DNA from: Xenorhabdus hominickii
Lineage (GTDB): Bacteria > Pseudomonadota > Gammaproteobacteria > Enterobacterales > Enterobacteriaceae
DNA: 64,000 nucleotides
Assembly (NCBI RefSeq): GCF_002632725.1
Contig: NZ_NJAI01000001.1
Location: 1,119,882 to 1,183,881, forward strand
Direction of reading: 5' to 3'
Below the pieces are notes generated by a model that was not told the origin of the DNA, made no database searches, and worked only from the letters and a program-made list of their open reading frames with translations. Below are positions 19,861 to 33,049 of this stretch, in pieces. Both the position numbers and the translations under genes were made by a program. The first letter of the stretch is position 1; every line of letters starts with the position of its first letter.

Positions 19861-19998
19861 ATATATGAAGAATAAATTGTGGATAATTGTGTCGTCGCTA
19901 GGTACAGCGACGTAGAATTCCGTTACAATCGGCAATATTTTTCTGAGTTGTAAAAATTTCCCTTTATAGGGTTTCCCCTCGGGTATGTAGGAGTTGTC

Positions 19999-20532
19999 AT
20001 GAAAGTAGCAAAAGACTTGGTGGTCAGTCTGGCTTATCAAGTAAGAACAGAAGATGGTGTTTTAGTTGATGAGTCCACGGTGAGTGCACCGTTAGACTAT
20101 CTGCATGGCCGTGGTTCCCTGATTAGTGGTTTGGAAAAAGCTCTGGAAGGCCGTGAGGCGGGTGAGCGTTTTGATGTTAGCGTAGAATCTAATGATGCAT
20201 ACGGTCAGTATGATGATAATCTGGTTCAGCGCGTACCAAAAGATGTGTTTGTTGGTGTTGATGAAGTGCAGGTTGGTATGCGTTTTCTGGCTGACACAGA
20301 TCAAGGGCCTATTCCAGTTGAAATCACCGAAGTAGATGGTGATGAAGTTGTCGTTGATGCTAACCACATGCTGGCTGGTCAAAATCTGAAATTCAATGTT
20401 GAAATTGTAGCAATTCGTGAAGCGACCGAAGAAGAGTTGTCTCACGGCCATGTGCATGGTCAGGGTGGATGCGGTGATCATGACCATCATGATCACGAAG
20501 AACATGAATGCTGTGGTGGCGGTTGCCACTGA
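19999..20532 (+). CDS. slyD: FKBP-type prolyl isomerase and metallochaperone SlyD
   Basis: A 177-aa cytoplasmic FKBP-type isomerase and chaperone. The FKBP domain has the IF chaperone insert (about 65-130), and the C-terminal tail (about 145-177) is rich in His and Cys (HGHVHGQGGCGDHDHHDHEE, then CCGGGCH) for nickel and zinc binding in hydrogenase maturation. The tail is shorter than in E. coli SlyD (196 aa), but the metal-binding residues remain. Confidence 0.96.
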   Translation: MKVAKDLVVSLAYQVRTEDGVLVDESTVSAPLDYLHGRGSLISGLEKALEGREAGERFDVSVESNDAYGQYDDNLVQRVPKDVFVGVDEVQVGMRFLADTDQGPIPVEITEVDGDEVVVDANHMLAGQNLKFNVEIVAIREATEEELSHGHVHGQGGCGDHDHHDHEEHECCGGGCH

Positions 20533-20583
20533 TTTTTGGTTACCTGAAAAGTTTTGGCTAACTGAAAAATCAGTAAGCAGACA

Positions 20584-20622
20584 AAAAAAGGGAAGCGCCT
20601 GATGGCCTTCTCTTTTTTTATG
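20584..20622. terminator. Terminator between slyD and slyX
   Basis: GAAG-C-GCC pairs with GGC-CTTC (one bulged C) at about 20592-20610, with A runs before and T runs after, so it can stop transcripts of both convergent genes. Confidence 0.7.
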
Positions 20623-20663
20623 TTCCAGCCTTCCTTGGCAGGTTTTGATTCTGGCGATCACTA

Positions 20664-20882
20664 TCAGTAATGAGGGGGTGGTGTTTCTTCCGAAAGCGGT
20701 GCAATAATCGATGATTGGTGTGTCTTCAGACGTTCAGCAATTAATTTCAGTTGTTCTTGTACCTTGACAGTTTCGATTTGCTGCTTTCTTACCTCTTGAT
20801 TCAGCTCTTCAATGATGGCTTCCTGATAGGCCAGCTTGGTTTCCAGTTGTTCAAATCTTTGTTCAAATTCAGATAATTCCAT
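20664..20882 (-). CDS. slyX: SlyX family protein
   Basis: A 72-aa protein, the E. coli SlyX size, that is almost wholly a coiled coil (heptads through LEQRFEQLETKLAYQEAIIE onward) with the typical PPPHY end. The function is unknown. The start at 20882 has a strong AGGAGG-type site. It is convergent with slyD and divergent from fkpA, as in E. coli. Confidence 0.93.
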   Translation of the reverse strand: MELSEFEQRFEQLETKLAYQEAIIEELNQEVRKQQIETVKVQEQLKLIAERLKTHQSSIIAPLSEETPPPHY

Positions 20883-20985
20883 TATCTTTCCTCCTGTCTC
20901 TGGTCAAGTAATTACATGGTGGAACGGTTATTCTAATCAAATTGATACTATAATACTCCAACATACAAGGCTCTAAGTGAAAAAG

Positions 20986-20999
20986 GGTTTCATGAAACC
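20986..20999. promoter_or_regulatory. 14-bp perfect palindrome upstream of fkpA
   Basis: GGTTTCATGAAACC is a perfect palindrome in the slyX-fkpA intergenic region. E. coli fkpA is a sigma-E gene; GAAACC at 20994-20999 and a GTCTCAA about 16 bases later could be a degenerate sigma-E promoter, but the match is weak. Confidence 0.3.
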
Positions 21000-21138
21000 T
21001 ATTTATCTTAATGTTGTCTCAATGGTTTTAAAAACAAGGTATCACAAATATTGTCATTGGTTTTCCAGGACGGTTATAGTAAATGGTATCAGTGACTTTT
21101 GCTGACGGTGACCCCACCCAAATTGATTGGAGAATAGG

Positions 21139-21903
21139 ATGAAATCATTGTTTAAAACAACTTTGCTGGCAACGACTCTGGCAGTAGCATTCAGTGCCCC
21201 TCAAGCTCTGGCTGCCAACGCGGAAACCAAAAGCGAAGTTAAACTGAATAGTTCGTTTAAAACGACAGAACAACAGAATTCTTATGCTCTGGGCGCCTCT
21301 CTGGGTAACTACATGGCACACTCATTGAACGAGCAGAAAACGCTCGGTATCAACATAGAAAAAGCTCAGCTTTTGGCTGGTGTTGAAGATGCTTTAAATA
21401 ATAAAAGCAAGATGACTGATCAAGAAATTCAGGACACTTTGCTCGCTTTTGAAACTAAAGTGAAAGATGCAGCACAAGCAAAAGCAAAAAAAGACGCCAG
21501 TGAAAATGGTGAAAAAGGGGCTCAATACCGTGAAGAGTTTGCTAAGCAATCAGGTGTAGTGAAAACCAAAACCGGTCTTCTTTATAAAATTGAGAAAGAA
21601 GGAACAGGTAAGGTTCCTAATGAAAGTGACACAGTGGTTGTCAACTACACGGGTTCTTTGATTGATGGACTGGTTTTTGATAGCTCTTATGAGCGTAAAG
21701 AGCCTCTGTCAATTCGTCTGGATAGCGTTATCCCGGGTTGGAAAGAAGGCTTACAGCACGTGAAGAAAGGCGGTAAAATTAAGTTAGTTATTCCACCTAA
21801 TCTGGCTTACGATCAAGCAAACCTGCCTAAAATCCCCGCTAACTCTACTTTAGTTTTCGAAGTTGAATTACTGGATATTAAGCCGGCTGCCAAGACAAAG
21901 TAA
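21139..21903 (+). CDS. fkpA: Periplasmic FKBP-type peptidyl-prolyl isomerase FkpA
   Basis: A 254-aa periplasmic chaperone and prolyl isomerase. Residues 1-25 form a signal peptide cut after PQALA. The N-terminal dimerisation domain runs to about residue 130; the FKBP domain follows, with VVVNYTGSLIDGLVFDSSYE and IPGWKEGLQHVKKGGKIKLV. The ATG at 21139 has GGAG upstream; the upstream ATG would add four residues. E. coli FkpA is 270 aa. A strong terminator follows at 21932-21954. Confidence 0.96.
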   Translation: MKSLFKTTLLATTLAVAFSAPQALAANAETKSEVKLNSSFKTTEQQNSYALGASLGNYMAHSLNEQKTLGINIEKAQLLAGVEDALNNKSKMTDQEIQDTLLAFETKVKDAAQAKAKKDASENGEKGAQYREEFAKQSGVVKTKTGLLYKIEKEGTGKVPNESDTVVVNYTGSLIDGLVFDSSYERKEPLSIRLDSVIPGWKEGLQHVKKGGKIKLVIPPNLAYDQANLPKIPANSTLVFEVELLDIKPAAKTK

Positions 21904-22294
21904 TTCCTTTAATAATTAAGAAATAACAGTGACAGGGGTTTTAATAACCCCTGTTTAGTCATGTTTTGTTTTTAACTTTCTATTTGGCGAGTAATAAGTC
22001 TGAATAAAGAAAAAATAAATTTACCAGATTATTATTTCTTGCGGTATTAACTGAAATATTTTCTTATATTTCAGGTGAAGTTGGCATAAAAGCTGTGATA
22101 AAACCCGGCGGTATGCACAGCAAGAGCTTGACGGCAATTCAATGTGGTTTTAACGTCATTATTCTGAATAGAGCATGGTCAATTTAGGAATGTTTGCTGA
22201 GATAGACGCTTAATTGTAGTAATGTGATTTTATAATAAATCTCACTAGATATTTTTGGTGAGGCAAAGTCTGAGTTTGAAGGATGGTGTATTAC
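21904..22294. other. Gene-free stretch between fkpA and yheO
   Basis: Apart from the fkpA terminator I see no gene or conserved RNA. The yheO promoter must lie here; AGCTTGACGGCA around 22123-22134 offers a possible -35 element. Confidence 0.5.
21932..21954 (+). terminator. fkpA terminator
   Basis: ACAGGGGTT (21932-21940) pairs perfectly with AACCCCTGT (21946-21954) around a 5-base loop. Confidence 0.8.
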
Positions 22295-23017
22295 ATGTCT
22301 ACCCCGCTATTATCTGGTGATAACAGTGATATTGATTTACTGGAAAACCAACCGTTCAGTGAAACGGATCATGAAATTTTAAAATCTTACGAGGCTGCTG
22401 TTGATGGCCTTGCTATGTTGATTGGTGGGCATTGTGAAATAGTTCTTCATTCACTGGAAGATCTTAAATGTTCAGCTGTCAGAATAGCTAATGGGGAACA
22501 TACTGGGCGTAAGATTGGTTCTCCAATTACGGATTTAGCATTACGGATGCTGCATGATATTACGGATGAAGATAGCAGTGTTTCCAAAGCGTATTTCACG
22601 CGGGCAAAAAGTGGCTCGTTGATGAAATCTATCACGATTGCTATTCGCAATCGCCAGCGTCGTGTCATTGGGCTTTTGTGCATCAATATGAACCTTGATG
22701 TGCCTTTCTCCGAAATTATTCAAACTTTTATCCCAGAAAAAAGTCGCGAGATTGCGTCAAACGTCAATTTTGCCTCTTCCGTAGATGATCTGGTTGCACA
22801 GACCCTGGAATTCACGATTGAAGAAGTGAATGCCGATCGCAATGTTTCTAATAATGCGAAAAACAGACAAGTGGTGCTTAACCTCTATGAGAAAGGCATC
22901 TTTGATATTAAGGATGCGATTAATCAGGTTGCGGATCGTCTGAATATCTCCAAACATACGGTATATCTCTATATTCGCCAATTTAAACATGGTGAATGTG
23001 CTAGTGCGGAGAAGTAA
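22295..23017 (+). CDS. yheO: YheO-family PAS-like / helix-turn-helix regulator
   Basis: A 240-aa protein, the E. coli YheO length. The YheO-like PAS domain covers about residues 25-140 ([20 protein letters not shown], then [20 protein letters not shown]) and the DauR/YheO-type helix-turn-helix is at the C-terminus ([20 protein letters not shown]). Its targets are unknown. The ATG at 22295 gives the family start; the earlier ATG at 22283 adds four residues. The stop overlaps the tusD start (TAATG), so it is coupled to the tus genes. Confidence 0.93.
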   Translation: MSTPLLSGDNSDIDLLENQPFSETDHEILKSYEAAVDGLAMLIGGHCEIVLHSLEDLKCSAVRIANGEHTGRKIGSPITDLALRMLHDITDEDSSVSKAYFTRAKSGSLMKSITIAIRNRQRRVIGLLCINMNLDVPFSEIIQTFIPEKSREIASNVNFASSVDDLVAQTLEFTIEEVNADRNVSNNAKNRQVVLNLYEKGIFDIKDAINQVADRLNISKHTVYLYIRQFKHGECASAEK

Positions 23018-23412
23018 TGTTATCACTGTCTTATTGCCTGCTGGTCACTGGGCCAGCTTATGGTACTCAGCAAGCCAGCAGCGCCTGCCAATTTGCTCAG
23101 GCGTTGATCGCTTCTGGTCATAAACTGCATAGCGTATTTTTTTATCGTGAAGGTGTGCAAAATGGCAATCAATTGGTTGCTCCCGCCAATGATGAATTTG
23201 ATTTGGTCAGGGCATGGCAGGCATTGGCAGTCCAGCATCAGTTCAATCTGTTCATTTGCGTTGCAGCTGCGTTACGGCGCGGTATTGTGGATGAACAGCA
23301 AGCCGGTGAATTAAATCTTCCCGCTGCAAATTTGGCTGAGGGTTTCGAACTCAGTGGACTGGGCGCTTTGGCGGAAGCCATGATGCTATGCGACCGCGTT
23401 ATACAATTTTAG
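23017..23412 (+). CDS. tusD: Sulfurtransferase subunit TusD
   Basis: A 131-aa subunit of the TusBCD complex, which relays sulfur from TusA to TusE and MnmA for 2-thiouridine at tRNA position 34. The active-site cysteine is C81 in [11 protein letters not shown], matching Cys78 of E. coli TusD. It overlaps the yheO stop by one base and is followed by tusC and tusB. Confidence 0.95.
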   Translation: MLSLSYCLLVTGPAYGTQQASSACQFAQALIASGHKLHSVFFYREGVQNGNQLVAPANDEFDLVRAWQALAVQHQFNLFICVAAALRRGIVDEQQAGELNLPAANLAEGFELSGLGALAEAMMLCDRVIQF

Positions 23413-23449
23413 ATTAGAGCACATTTAGATTAGAGCGCAGTGGCTATTA

Positions 23450-23809
23450 ATGAAAAAAATCGCTTTTGTTTTTACTGAAGCTCCCCATGGGTCTTCTGCC
23501 GGTAGAGAGGGGCTGGATGCACTACTCGCAACATCGGCATTGACCGAACAGATTGGCGTGTTCTTTATTTCTGATGGTGTGTTTCAACTACTGTCCAATC
23601 AGCAGCCGGATAAAATTCTAGCCCGGGATTATATCTCCACTTTCAAAGTCCTGCCTCTTTATGACATTGATAACTGCTATGTTTGCCTTGATGATCTGGT
23701 GATTCGGGGAGGCAGTCCAGATAGTCACCTTGTTCTGGATGCTGAATTTCTGTCTGCGGCAGCGATACGAAAACGGTTAGCAGGTTATGATGTTGTGTTG
23801 AAATTTTAA
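23450..23809 (+). CDS. tusC: Sulfur relay subunit TusC
   Basis: A 119-aa DsrF-like subunit (E. coli 119 aa) starting [20 protein letters not shown]. It has the DsrE/F fold and supports the TusBCD heterohexamer without being the sulfur carrier. Second gene of the tusDCB operon. Confidence 0.95.
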   Translation: MKKIAFVFTEAPHGSSAGREGLDALLATSALTEQIGVFFISDGVFQLLSNQQPDKILARDYISTFKVLPLYDIDNCYVCLDDLVIRGGSPDSHLVLDAEFLSAAAIRKRLAGYDVVLKF

Positions 23810-23828
23810 TCTATTTTAGGTAGGTAAC

Positions 23829-24116
23829 ATGTTATATACTGTCAGTCGCTCACCTTACCAAGATGACTTCAATGCAATGCTTGGCCTGATCTCTGATACA
23901 GATGATGTTCTGCTGATTCAGAACGGTGTATTACTGGGTATCAATGAAAATCGCTATTTGATCGAGTTGCTCCGAACGGGCGCTGGCATTTATGCCTTGG
24001 AGGCAGATATAGCGGCACGGGGTTTGATTGAACAAATATCAAACCGTGTTCAGGTGATTGATTACAAGGGATTTGTTAACTTAACTGTAAAACATAAGCA
24101 AAATTTTGCCTGGTAG
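23829..24116 (+). CDS. tusB: Sulfur relay subunit TusB
   Basis: A 95-aa DsrH-like subunit (E. coli 95 aa) starting MLYTVSRSPYQDDFNAMLGL. It completes TusBCD. AGGTAGG lies upstream of its start. The str operon promoter begins about 100 bases after its stop. Confidence 0.95.
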   Translation: MLYTVSRSPYQDDFNAMLGLISDTDDVLLIQNGVLLGINENRYLIELLRTGAGIYALEADIAARGLIEQISNRVQVIDYKGFVNLTVKHKQNFAW

Positions 24117-24126
24117 ATGAGGCTGA

Positions 24127-24705
<579 letters not shown>

Positions 24706-24782
24706 TGGTTCTCCGTTAAGTAAGGCCAAACATTTTTCACTTTAATGTCAAAATAAACTCGTAGAGTTTTGGACAACCCTGA

Positions 24783-25274
<492 letters not shown>

Positions 25275-25297
25275 TCCCTTTGTAGTGAATATGTTCT

Positions 25298-25317
25298 GGG
25301 TAGCTGCTTGGCTACCC
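25298..25317 (+). other. Hairpin in the rpsG-fusA spacer
   Basis: GGGTAGC (25298-25304) and GCTACCC (25311-25317) form a stable stem without a T run; probably an intercistronic mRNA structure rather than a terminator. Confidence 0.5.
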
Positions 25318-25352
25318 GTTCTTTGAATTGAACGCCCACGAGAGAGGAAAAA

Positions 25353-27461
25353 ATGGCTCGTAAAACACCTATAGCACGTTACCGCAATATCGGTATCAGT
25401 GCTCACATCGACGCCGGTAAAACCACGACAACTGAACGTATTCTGTTTTACACAGGTGTAAACCATAAAATTGGTGAGACGCACGAAGGTTCTGCAACAA
25501 TGGACTGGATGGAGCAGGAACAGGAACGTGGTATCACCATTACGTCCGCTGCGACTACTGCATTCTGGTCTGGTATGGCTAAACAGTATGAGCCACACCG
25601 CGTCAACATCATCGACACCCCAGGCCACGTTGACTTCACTATCGAAGTAGAACGTTCTATGCGTGTTCTTGACGGTGCAGTAATGGTTTACTGTGCAGTT
25701 GGTGGCGTTCAGCCTCAGTCTGAGACTGTGTGGCGTCAGGCTAACAAATACAATGTTCCACGTATCGCGTTCGTTAACAAAATGGACCGTATGGGGGCAA
25801 ACTTCCTGCGTGTAGTAGAGCAGATCAAAACCCGTCTGGCTGCGAACCCTGTTCCACTTCAACTGGCAATAGGTGCTGAAGATTCCTTCACCGGTGTTGT
25901 TGACCTGTTGAAAATGAAAGCAATCAACTGGAATGAAGCAGATCAGGGCGTTACCTTCGAATACGAAGATATCCCTGCTGACATGGTTGAGTTGGCACAG
26001 GAATGGCATCAGAACCTGATCGAATCCGCAGCAGAAGCATCAGATGAACTGATGGACAAATATCTGGGCGGTGAAGAGCTGACTGAAGAAGAAATCAAGA
26101 CAGCTCTGCGTAAACGTGTTCTGGCTGGCGAAATCATCCTAGTTACCTGTGGTTCTGCATTTAAGAACAAAGGTGTTCAGGCAATGCTGGATGCAGTTAT
26201 CGACTATCTGCCGGCACCAACTGACGTTGAGTCTATTAAAGGCCTTCTGCCAGACGGTAAAGATACTCCAGCAGAGCGTCACTCAAGCGATGAAGAGCCA
26301 TTCTCAGCACTGGCGTTCAAAATCGCTACTGACCCATTCGTGGGTAACTTGACTTTCTTCCGTGTTTACTCTGGTGTTGTTAACTCTGGTGATACTGTAC
26401 TGAACCCGGTGAAAGACAGGAAAGAGCGTTTTGGCCGTATCGTTCAGATGCATGCTAACAAACGTGAAGAAATCAAAGAAGTCCGTGCAGGCGATATCGC
26501 TGCTGCAATCGGTCTGAAAGATGTCACTACAGGTGATACTCTCTGTGATATTAGCTCCCCAATCATTTTGGAGCGCATGGAATTCCCAGAGCCAGTTATC
26601 TCTGTTGCTATCGAACCAAAAACTAAAGCTGACCAAGAAAAAATGGGTATCGCTTTAGGTCGTCTGGCTCAGGAAGACCCATCATTCCGCGTAACCAGTG
26701 ACGAAGAAACTGGTCAGACTATTATCGCGGGTATGGGTGAACTGCACCTCGACGTTCTGGTTGACCGTATGCGTCGCGAATTTAACGTTGAAGCGAACGT
26801 AGGTAAACCTCAGGTTGCTTACCGTGAAACTATCCGCACTACTGTTGAGCAGGAAGGTAAACACGCTAAACAGTCAGGTGGTCGTGGTCAGTATGGTCAC
26901 GTTTGGCTACGTGTTGAGCCTCTGGAACCAGGTGGCGAAGGTTACGTGTTCGAGAACGCAATCGTCGGTGGTGTTGTTCCTAAAGAATATATTCCAGGCG
27001 TAGATAAAGGCGTTCGTGAACAGCTGAAAGGCGGTGTTCTGGCTGGTTATCCAATTGTTGACGTTAAAGTTACCCTGTTTGATGGTTCTTACCATGACGT
27101 TGACTCCTCGGAAATCGCCTTTAAAATTGCTGCATCCATGGCATTTAAAGAAGGCTTCATGAAAGCGAAACCAGTTCTGCTGGAACCAATCATGAAAGTT
27201 GAAGTGGAAACACCAGAAGACTACATGGGCGACGTCATCGGTGACTTGAACCGTCGCCGTGGTATGATCGAAGGTATGGATGATCTAGCAACGGGCAAAA
27301 TTGTTCGTGCTCAAGTACCATTATCTGAAATGTTTGGTTATGCTACTGACCTGCGTTCTCAGACCCAAGGTCGTGCTTCTTACTCCATGGAGTTCTTGAA
27401 GTACAACGAAGCGCCTAGCAACGTCGCTCAGGCTATTATCGAAACTCGTAAAGCTAGATAA
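25353..27461 (+). CDS. fusA: Elongation factor G
   Basis: A 702-aa translocation GTPase (E. coli 704). The P-loop is [14 protein letters not shown] (about 17-30), followed by DTPGHVDF and NKMDRMGAN. Domains II to V follow with no breaks. GAGAGGA precedes the ATG. Third gene of the str operon. Confidence 0.98.
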   Translation: MARKTPIARYRNIGISAHIDAGKTTTTERILFYTGVNHKIGETHEGSATMDWMEQEQERGITITSAATTAFWSGMAKQYEPHRVNIIDTPGHVDFTIEVERSMRVLDGAVMVYCAVGGVQPQSETVWRQANKYNVPRIAFVNKMDRMGANFLRVVEQIKTRLAANPVPLQLAIGAEDSFTGVVDLLKMKAINWNEADQGVTFEYEDIPADMVELAQEWHQNLIESAAEASDELMDKYLGGEELTEEEIKTALRKRVLAGEIILVTCGSAFKNKGVQAMLDAVIDYLPAPTDVESIKGLLPDGKDTPAERHSSDEEPFSALAFKIATDPFVGNLTFFRVYSGVVNSGDTVLNPVKDRKERFGRIVQMHANKREEIKEVRAGDIAAAIGLKDVTTGDTLCDISSPIILERMEFPEPVISVAIEPKTKADQEKMGIALGRLAQEDPSFRVTSDEETGQTIIAGMGELHLDVLVDRMRREFNVEANVGKPQVAYRETIRTTVEQEGKHAKQSGGRGQYGHVWLRVEPLEPGGEGYVFENAIVGGVVPKEYIPGVDKGVREQLKGGVLAGYPIVDVKVTLFDGSYHDVDSSEIAFKIAASMAFKEGFMKAKPVLLEPIMKVEVETPEDYMGDVIGDLNRRRGMIEGMDDLATGKIVRAQVPLSEMFGYATDLRSQTQGRASYSMEFLKYNEAPSNVAQAIIETRKAR

Positions 27462-28715
<1,254 letters not shown>

Positions 28716-28739
28716 TTTTTTTATGTGTTCATTCTGGAA

Positions 28740-28762
28740 GGGCATCGACAGATGCCCTTTTT
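28740..28762 (+). terminator. tuf terminator
   Basis: GGGCATC (about 28740-28746) pairs with GATGCCC (28751-28757), followed by TTTTTA. Confidence 0.85.
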
Positions 28763-28779
28763 ATACGTTGTTTTAATAA

Positions 28780-28874
28780 GAACCTATCTCATCAATAGTT
28801 GTTCATAATTAACTGTTCTATAATGGATAAATTGTCATTCGACGGTTATTCTTAAGTATTGGTGAGATAGGCTC
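28780..28874. repeat. MITE-like element with 19-bp terminal inverted repeats
   Basis: GAACCTATCTCATCAATAG (28780-28798) and the reverse complement of 28856-28874, GAGCCTATCTCACCAATAC, agree at 16 of 19 positions. The 57 bases between them encode nothing. This is the layout of a small non-autonomous transposable element. No clear target duplication is visible. Confidence 0.6.
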
Positions 28875-29050
28875 TGATACAACGGATGGGCTTTCATATC
28901 GTTTAAGATGCAAAGTCCTACTGAATTATGGCGCCGAGTCAGATACAATTACAATTATCTTTGGGTTCGGTCTGATTTGTTTTGCTCTTGCGAGGCAAGC
29001 TGGCTATCTATTTTCATCATAGTTACTTACATATAGTTACAGGTTGGTTT

Positions 29051-29434
29051 ATGAGTGCGAATAGCGATGCTCAAGTAAGCGGGCGTGGTCTTGATATAGC
29101 AAAATGGCTACTGGTAGCAGTTCTGTTAGTGGTTGCTATTGTGGGTAATTACTATTACCGAGAGTATAACCTGCCTCTGCGCGCGATAGCCGTCGTTGCT
29201 ATTGTTGCCTTTGCAGGAGCAGTTGCATTGTGGACTGCGAAAGGTAAATCTGCATTAGCATTTGCCCGTGAAGCCCGCATTGAAATGCGTAAAGTCATTT
29301 GGCCAACTCGCCAGGAAGCTCTGCATACAACCCTGATTGTTGCAGCAGTCACTGCTGTCATGTCCTTGATTTTATGGGGGCTGGATGGCGTTCTGGTGCG
29401 TTTAGTTTCATTTATTACAGGCCTGAGGTTTTAA
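29051..29434 (+). CDS. secE: Preprotein translocase subunit SecE
   Basis: A 127-aa inner-membrane subunit of SecYEG (E. coli 127 aa). Three membrane segments lie at about 18-36, 45-63 and 93-111, and the conserved cytoplasmic block [20 protein letters not shown] comes before the last. The ATG at 29051 gives the E. coli length. nusG starts 2 bases after its stop. Confidence 0.96.
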   Translation: MSANSDAQVSGRGLDIAKWLLVAVLLVVAIVGNYYYREYNLPLRAIAVVAIVAFAGAVALWTAKGKSALAFAREARIEMRKVIWPTRQEALHTTLIVAAVTAVMSLILWGLDGVLVRLVSFITGLRF

Positions 29435-29436
29435 AA

Positions 29437-29982
29437 ATGTCTGAATCCCCAAAAAAGCGTTGGTATGTCATACAGGCATTTTCTGGGTTTGAAAGTCGCG
29501 TCTCTCAATCTCTGCGTGAGCATATCAAATTAGAAAATATGGAAGATTCTTTCGGCGAAGTGATGGTGCCGACAGAAGAGGTTGTTGAGATCCGAAGTGG
29601 TCAACGCCGTAAAAGCGAGCGTAAATTCTTCCCTGGCTATGTCTTGGTACAGATGGTAATGAACGATGCGACTTGGCATTTGGTTCGCAGTGTACCTCGC
29701 GTAATGGGTTTTATCGGCGGTACGTCTGACCGTCCTGCACCAATCAGTGATAAAGAAGTTGATGCGATTATGAATCGTCTTCAACAGGTTGGTGATAAAC
29801 CCCGGCCAAAAACTCTGTTCGAGCCAGGAGAAATGGTTCGTGTCAGCGATGGCCCGTTTGCAGACTTCAATGGTGTAGTGGAAGAAGTCGATTACGAAAA
29901 GAGCCGCTTGAAAGTTTCGGTTTCTATCTTTGGTCGTGCTACACCAGTCGAGCTGGATTTCAGTCAGGTAGAGAAAGCCTAA
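29437..29982 (+). CDS. nusG: Transcription termination/antitermination factor NusG
   Basis: A 181-aa factor (E. coli 181 aa). The N-terminal domain binds RNA polymerase ([19 protein letters not shown]); the C-terminal KOW domain ([20 protein letters not shown]) binds Rho or S10. The ATG at 29437 lies just past the secE stop. Confidence 0.97.
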   Translation: MSESPKKRWYVIQAFSGFESRVSQSLREHIKLENMEDSFGEVMVPTEEVVEIRSGQRRKSERKFFPGYVLVQMVMNDATWHLVRSVPRVMGFIGGTSDRPAPISDKEVDAIMNRLQQVGDKPRPKTLFEPGEMVRVSDGPFADFNGVVEEVDYEKSRLKVSVSIFGRATPVELDFSQVEKA

Positions 29983-30011
29983 TCTGATGCTTAAGTAAAC
30001 AAGCTCGCTTG

Positions 30012-30057
30012 CAAAAGGTGTGAAATTAGCATACAATTTCGCGCCTTTTGTTTTTAT
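30012..30057 (+). terminator. Strong terminator after nusG
   Basis: The arms at 30012-30027 (CAAAAGGTGTGAAATT) and 30035-30050 (AATTTCGCGCCTTTTG) pair over 16 bp with two G-U pairs, followed by TTTTTATC. It separates secE-nusG from the ribosomal protein genes. Confidence 0.8.
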
Positions 30058-30070
30058 CTAGAGTCTGTTT

Positions 30071-30105
30071 TTGACGCAATCTAGATATGCTCAAATAGGT
30101 ATAGT
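30071..30105 (+). promoter_or_regulatory. rplK promoter region
   Basis: TTGACG at 30071-30076 is a good -35 element just after the nusG terminator and about 115 bases before rplK. Possible -10 sequences (TAGGTA, TATAGT) follow, but none is at ideal spacing, so only the region is marked. Confidence 0.5.
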
Positions 30106-30191
30106 TTAAATGGCCTGGTCTTTTAAGACGGGGCCTGTATTGTCAGGGGAGCCTCATTTTGAGGCGATAGACCCACATAGAGGAAATATAG

Positions 30192-31325
<1,134 letters not shown>

Positions 31326-31659
31326 TTATTTAAGCTGAGAATAAAGCTTTACCTTAGTGTCAGATTTGTCTAAAATCCGACGCTTAAAATTTGCCTGATA
31401 ATATGTAACAACTATTAATAGTCGCTATATAAAATCTATCGAGCAAATCACAGTTTTCGGTTGGAGCTTGGCCTGATCCAAGCCCCGTCCAAGACCGCAG
31501 GCGTAAGTAATTACTTAATATCCTGCGTAGACGGTGACAGAGCCAAATGAAATTTATTTTTCTGGATTCTGCTCACCGTGTTTCAGCGCTCAGGCACATT
31601 TGGTGCTTTGAGTGAAGTGAGTCCCGGGTTTTCCCGGTTAATCCAGGAGCAAGAAGCTA
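31326..31659 (+). promoter_or_regulatory. rplJ leader with L10-type regulatory structure
   Basis: The 334 bases hold no gene. GCTTGG (31466-31471) and CCAAGC (31478-31483) form one hairpin, and ACCGCAGG (31493 on) pairs with CCTGCGTAGACGG near 31522-31533 to give a second. The sequence resembles the E. coli rplJ leader, where the L10-(L12)4 complex binds and blocks translation. The rplJ promoter must lie at its 5' end. Confidence 0.65.
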
Positions 31660-32157
31660 ATGGCACTAAATCTTCAAGACAAACAAGCGATTGTTGCTGA
31701 AGTCAGCGAAGTAGCCAAAGGCGCGCTGTCTGCGGTTGTTGCGGATTCTCGCGGCGTTACCGTAGATAAAATGACTGAACTGCGTAAAGCAGGTCGCGAA
31801 GCTGGCGTTTACATGCGTGTTGTTCGTAACACCCTGATGCGTCGTGCTGTTGAAGGCACCGATTACGAGTGTCTGAAAGAAGCGTTTGTTGGTCCAACCT
31901 TGATTGCTTTCTCTAATGAACATCCGGGCGCAGCTGCTCGTTTGTTCAAAGAGTTCGCGAAAGCGAACCCAGCATTCGAGATTAAAGCAGCAGCCTTTGA
32001 AGGTGAGTTTATTTCAGGTGAAAATATCGATCGCCTGGCAACACTCCCAACTTACGATGAAGCAATCGCACGCCTGATGGCAACCATGAAAGAAGCCTCT
32101 GCAGGCAAACTGGTTCGCACTCTGGCTGCGCTACGCGATCAGAAAGAAGCTGCTTAA
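31660..32157 (+). CDS. rplJ: 50S ribosomal protein L10
   Basis: A 165-aa protein (E. coli 165 aa) starting [20 protein letters not shown]. It anchors the L7/L12 stalk dimers through its C-terminal helix and represses its operon. CAGGAGC lies upstream of the start. Confidence 0.98.
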   Translation: MALNLQDKQAIVAEVSEVAKGALSAVVADSRGVTVDKMTELRKAGREAGVYMRVVRNTLMRRAVEGTDYECLKEAFVGPTLIAFSNEHPGAAARLFKEFAKANPAFEIKAAAFEGEFISGENIDRLATLPTYDEAIARLMATMKEASAGKLVRTLAALRDQKEAA

Positions 32158-32220
32158 TAGCCTATTTCCTTCGTTGCTTTTTAACGTATAAACTTTTTCT
32201 GAATTTTAGGAACACTTGTT

Positions 32221-32586
32221 ATGTCTATCACTAAAGAACAAATTCTGGACGCAGTTGCAGAAATGTCTGTAATGGACGTTGTTGAACTGATCAGCATGAT
32301 GGAAGAAAAGTTCGGCGTTTCTGCTGCTGCAGCTGTAGCTGTAGTTGGTGCTGCTGCTGAAGCTGTTGAAGAAAAAACTGAATTCGACGTAATTCTGACT
32401 GGCGTTGGTGCAAACAAAGTTGCTGTAATCAAAGCAGTACGTGGCGCAACTGGTCTGGGTCTGAAAGAAGCTAAAGACCTGGTTGAAAGCGCACCAGCTG
32501 CTCTGAAAGAAGCAATCAGCAAAGACGACGCTGAAGCTCTGAAAAAATCTCTGGAAGAAGCTGGTGCTTCTGTTGAGATCAAGTAA
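32221..32586 (+). CDS. rplL: 50S ribosomal protein L7/L12
   Basis: A 121-aa stalk protein (E. coli 121 aa). The N-terminal dimer domain is followed by an Ala-rich hinge (about 37-52) and the C-terminal factor-binding domain with [20 protein letters not shown]. The rpoB attenuator follows. Confidence 0.98.
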   Translation: MSITKEQILDAVAEMSVMDVVELISMMEEKFGVSAAAAVAVVGAAAEAVEEKTEFDVILTGVGANKVAVIKAVRGATGLGLKEAKDLVESAPAALKEAISKDDAEALKKSLEEAGASVEIK

Positions 32587-33049
32587 GATCAGTTTGAAGT
32601 TCGCAGCCTGATTTTCTAAGGCTGGCGGCTGGCGATTTTTTAATCGCCAGCCTTTTTGCGCTGTAAGGGCATTGTCTGTAAAGGTTTTAATCTAATATTT
32701 TGTTTTAATATATTTTTTAAAAATATTGTCTTAACGATATTGTTTTAACAACCTTGCTTTAATGGCATAGCCTGAGAGCCAATTATGCAGGGGATTAGTA
32801 GCATTTCACACTGTTTAGCTGCTAATGAACCTAAAATGCTTTTTCCTATTGACGACTTAATATACTGCGTTCTCAGCTACGATCCACTCGGGTAGCTCGG
32901 TAGTCAGGTAGCGCAATGAAATGATTTAAGAGTAATAGCAATGAGTATTACGGAAAATATTCTATTTTCTGTTCGAAGAAATAGTGTTGCAGAATGCTGT
33001 CCTAAAAGGCGGGCAGAGTGGGTCACTGATCAGCGAGCTGAGGAACCCT
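32587..33049 (+). promoter_or_regulatory. rplL-rpoB spacer and rpoB leader
   Basis: Besides the attenuator at 32627-32657 this stretch holds the long rpoB leader. In E. coli RNase III cuts within this spacer; a foldable region is present but I did not map a site. From 32941 a 48-codon frame runs into rpoB out of frame (see findings). Confidence 0.6.
32627..32657 (+). terminator. rplL-rpoB attenuator
   Basis: GGCTGGCGAT (32627-32636) pairs perfectly with ATCGCCAGCC (32643-32652), followed by TTTTT. It lies where the partial terminator that sets the ribosomal protein to polymerase ratio lies in E. coli. Confidence 0.85.

Larger units (their letters stand above)
28716..29050. other. Gene-free stretch between tuf and secE
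   Basis: It holds the tuf terminator and a 95-bp element with terminal inverted repeats (28780-28874), and must also hold the secE promoter. I looked for remains of the thrU-tyrU-glyT-thrT tRNA genes that precede tufB-secE in E. coli and saw none. Confidence 0.6.

Noticed and set aside
28760..29050. Possible remains of thrU-tyrU-glyT-thrT tRNA genes before secE
   Set aside because: I looked for tRNA T-arm (GGTTCRANTCC) and anticodon patterns and found none; GGGTTCGGTCTG near 28963 does not sit in a cloverleaf.
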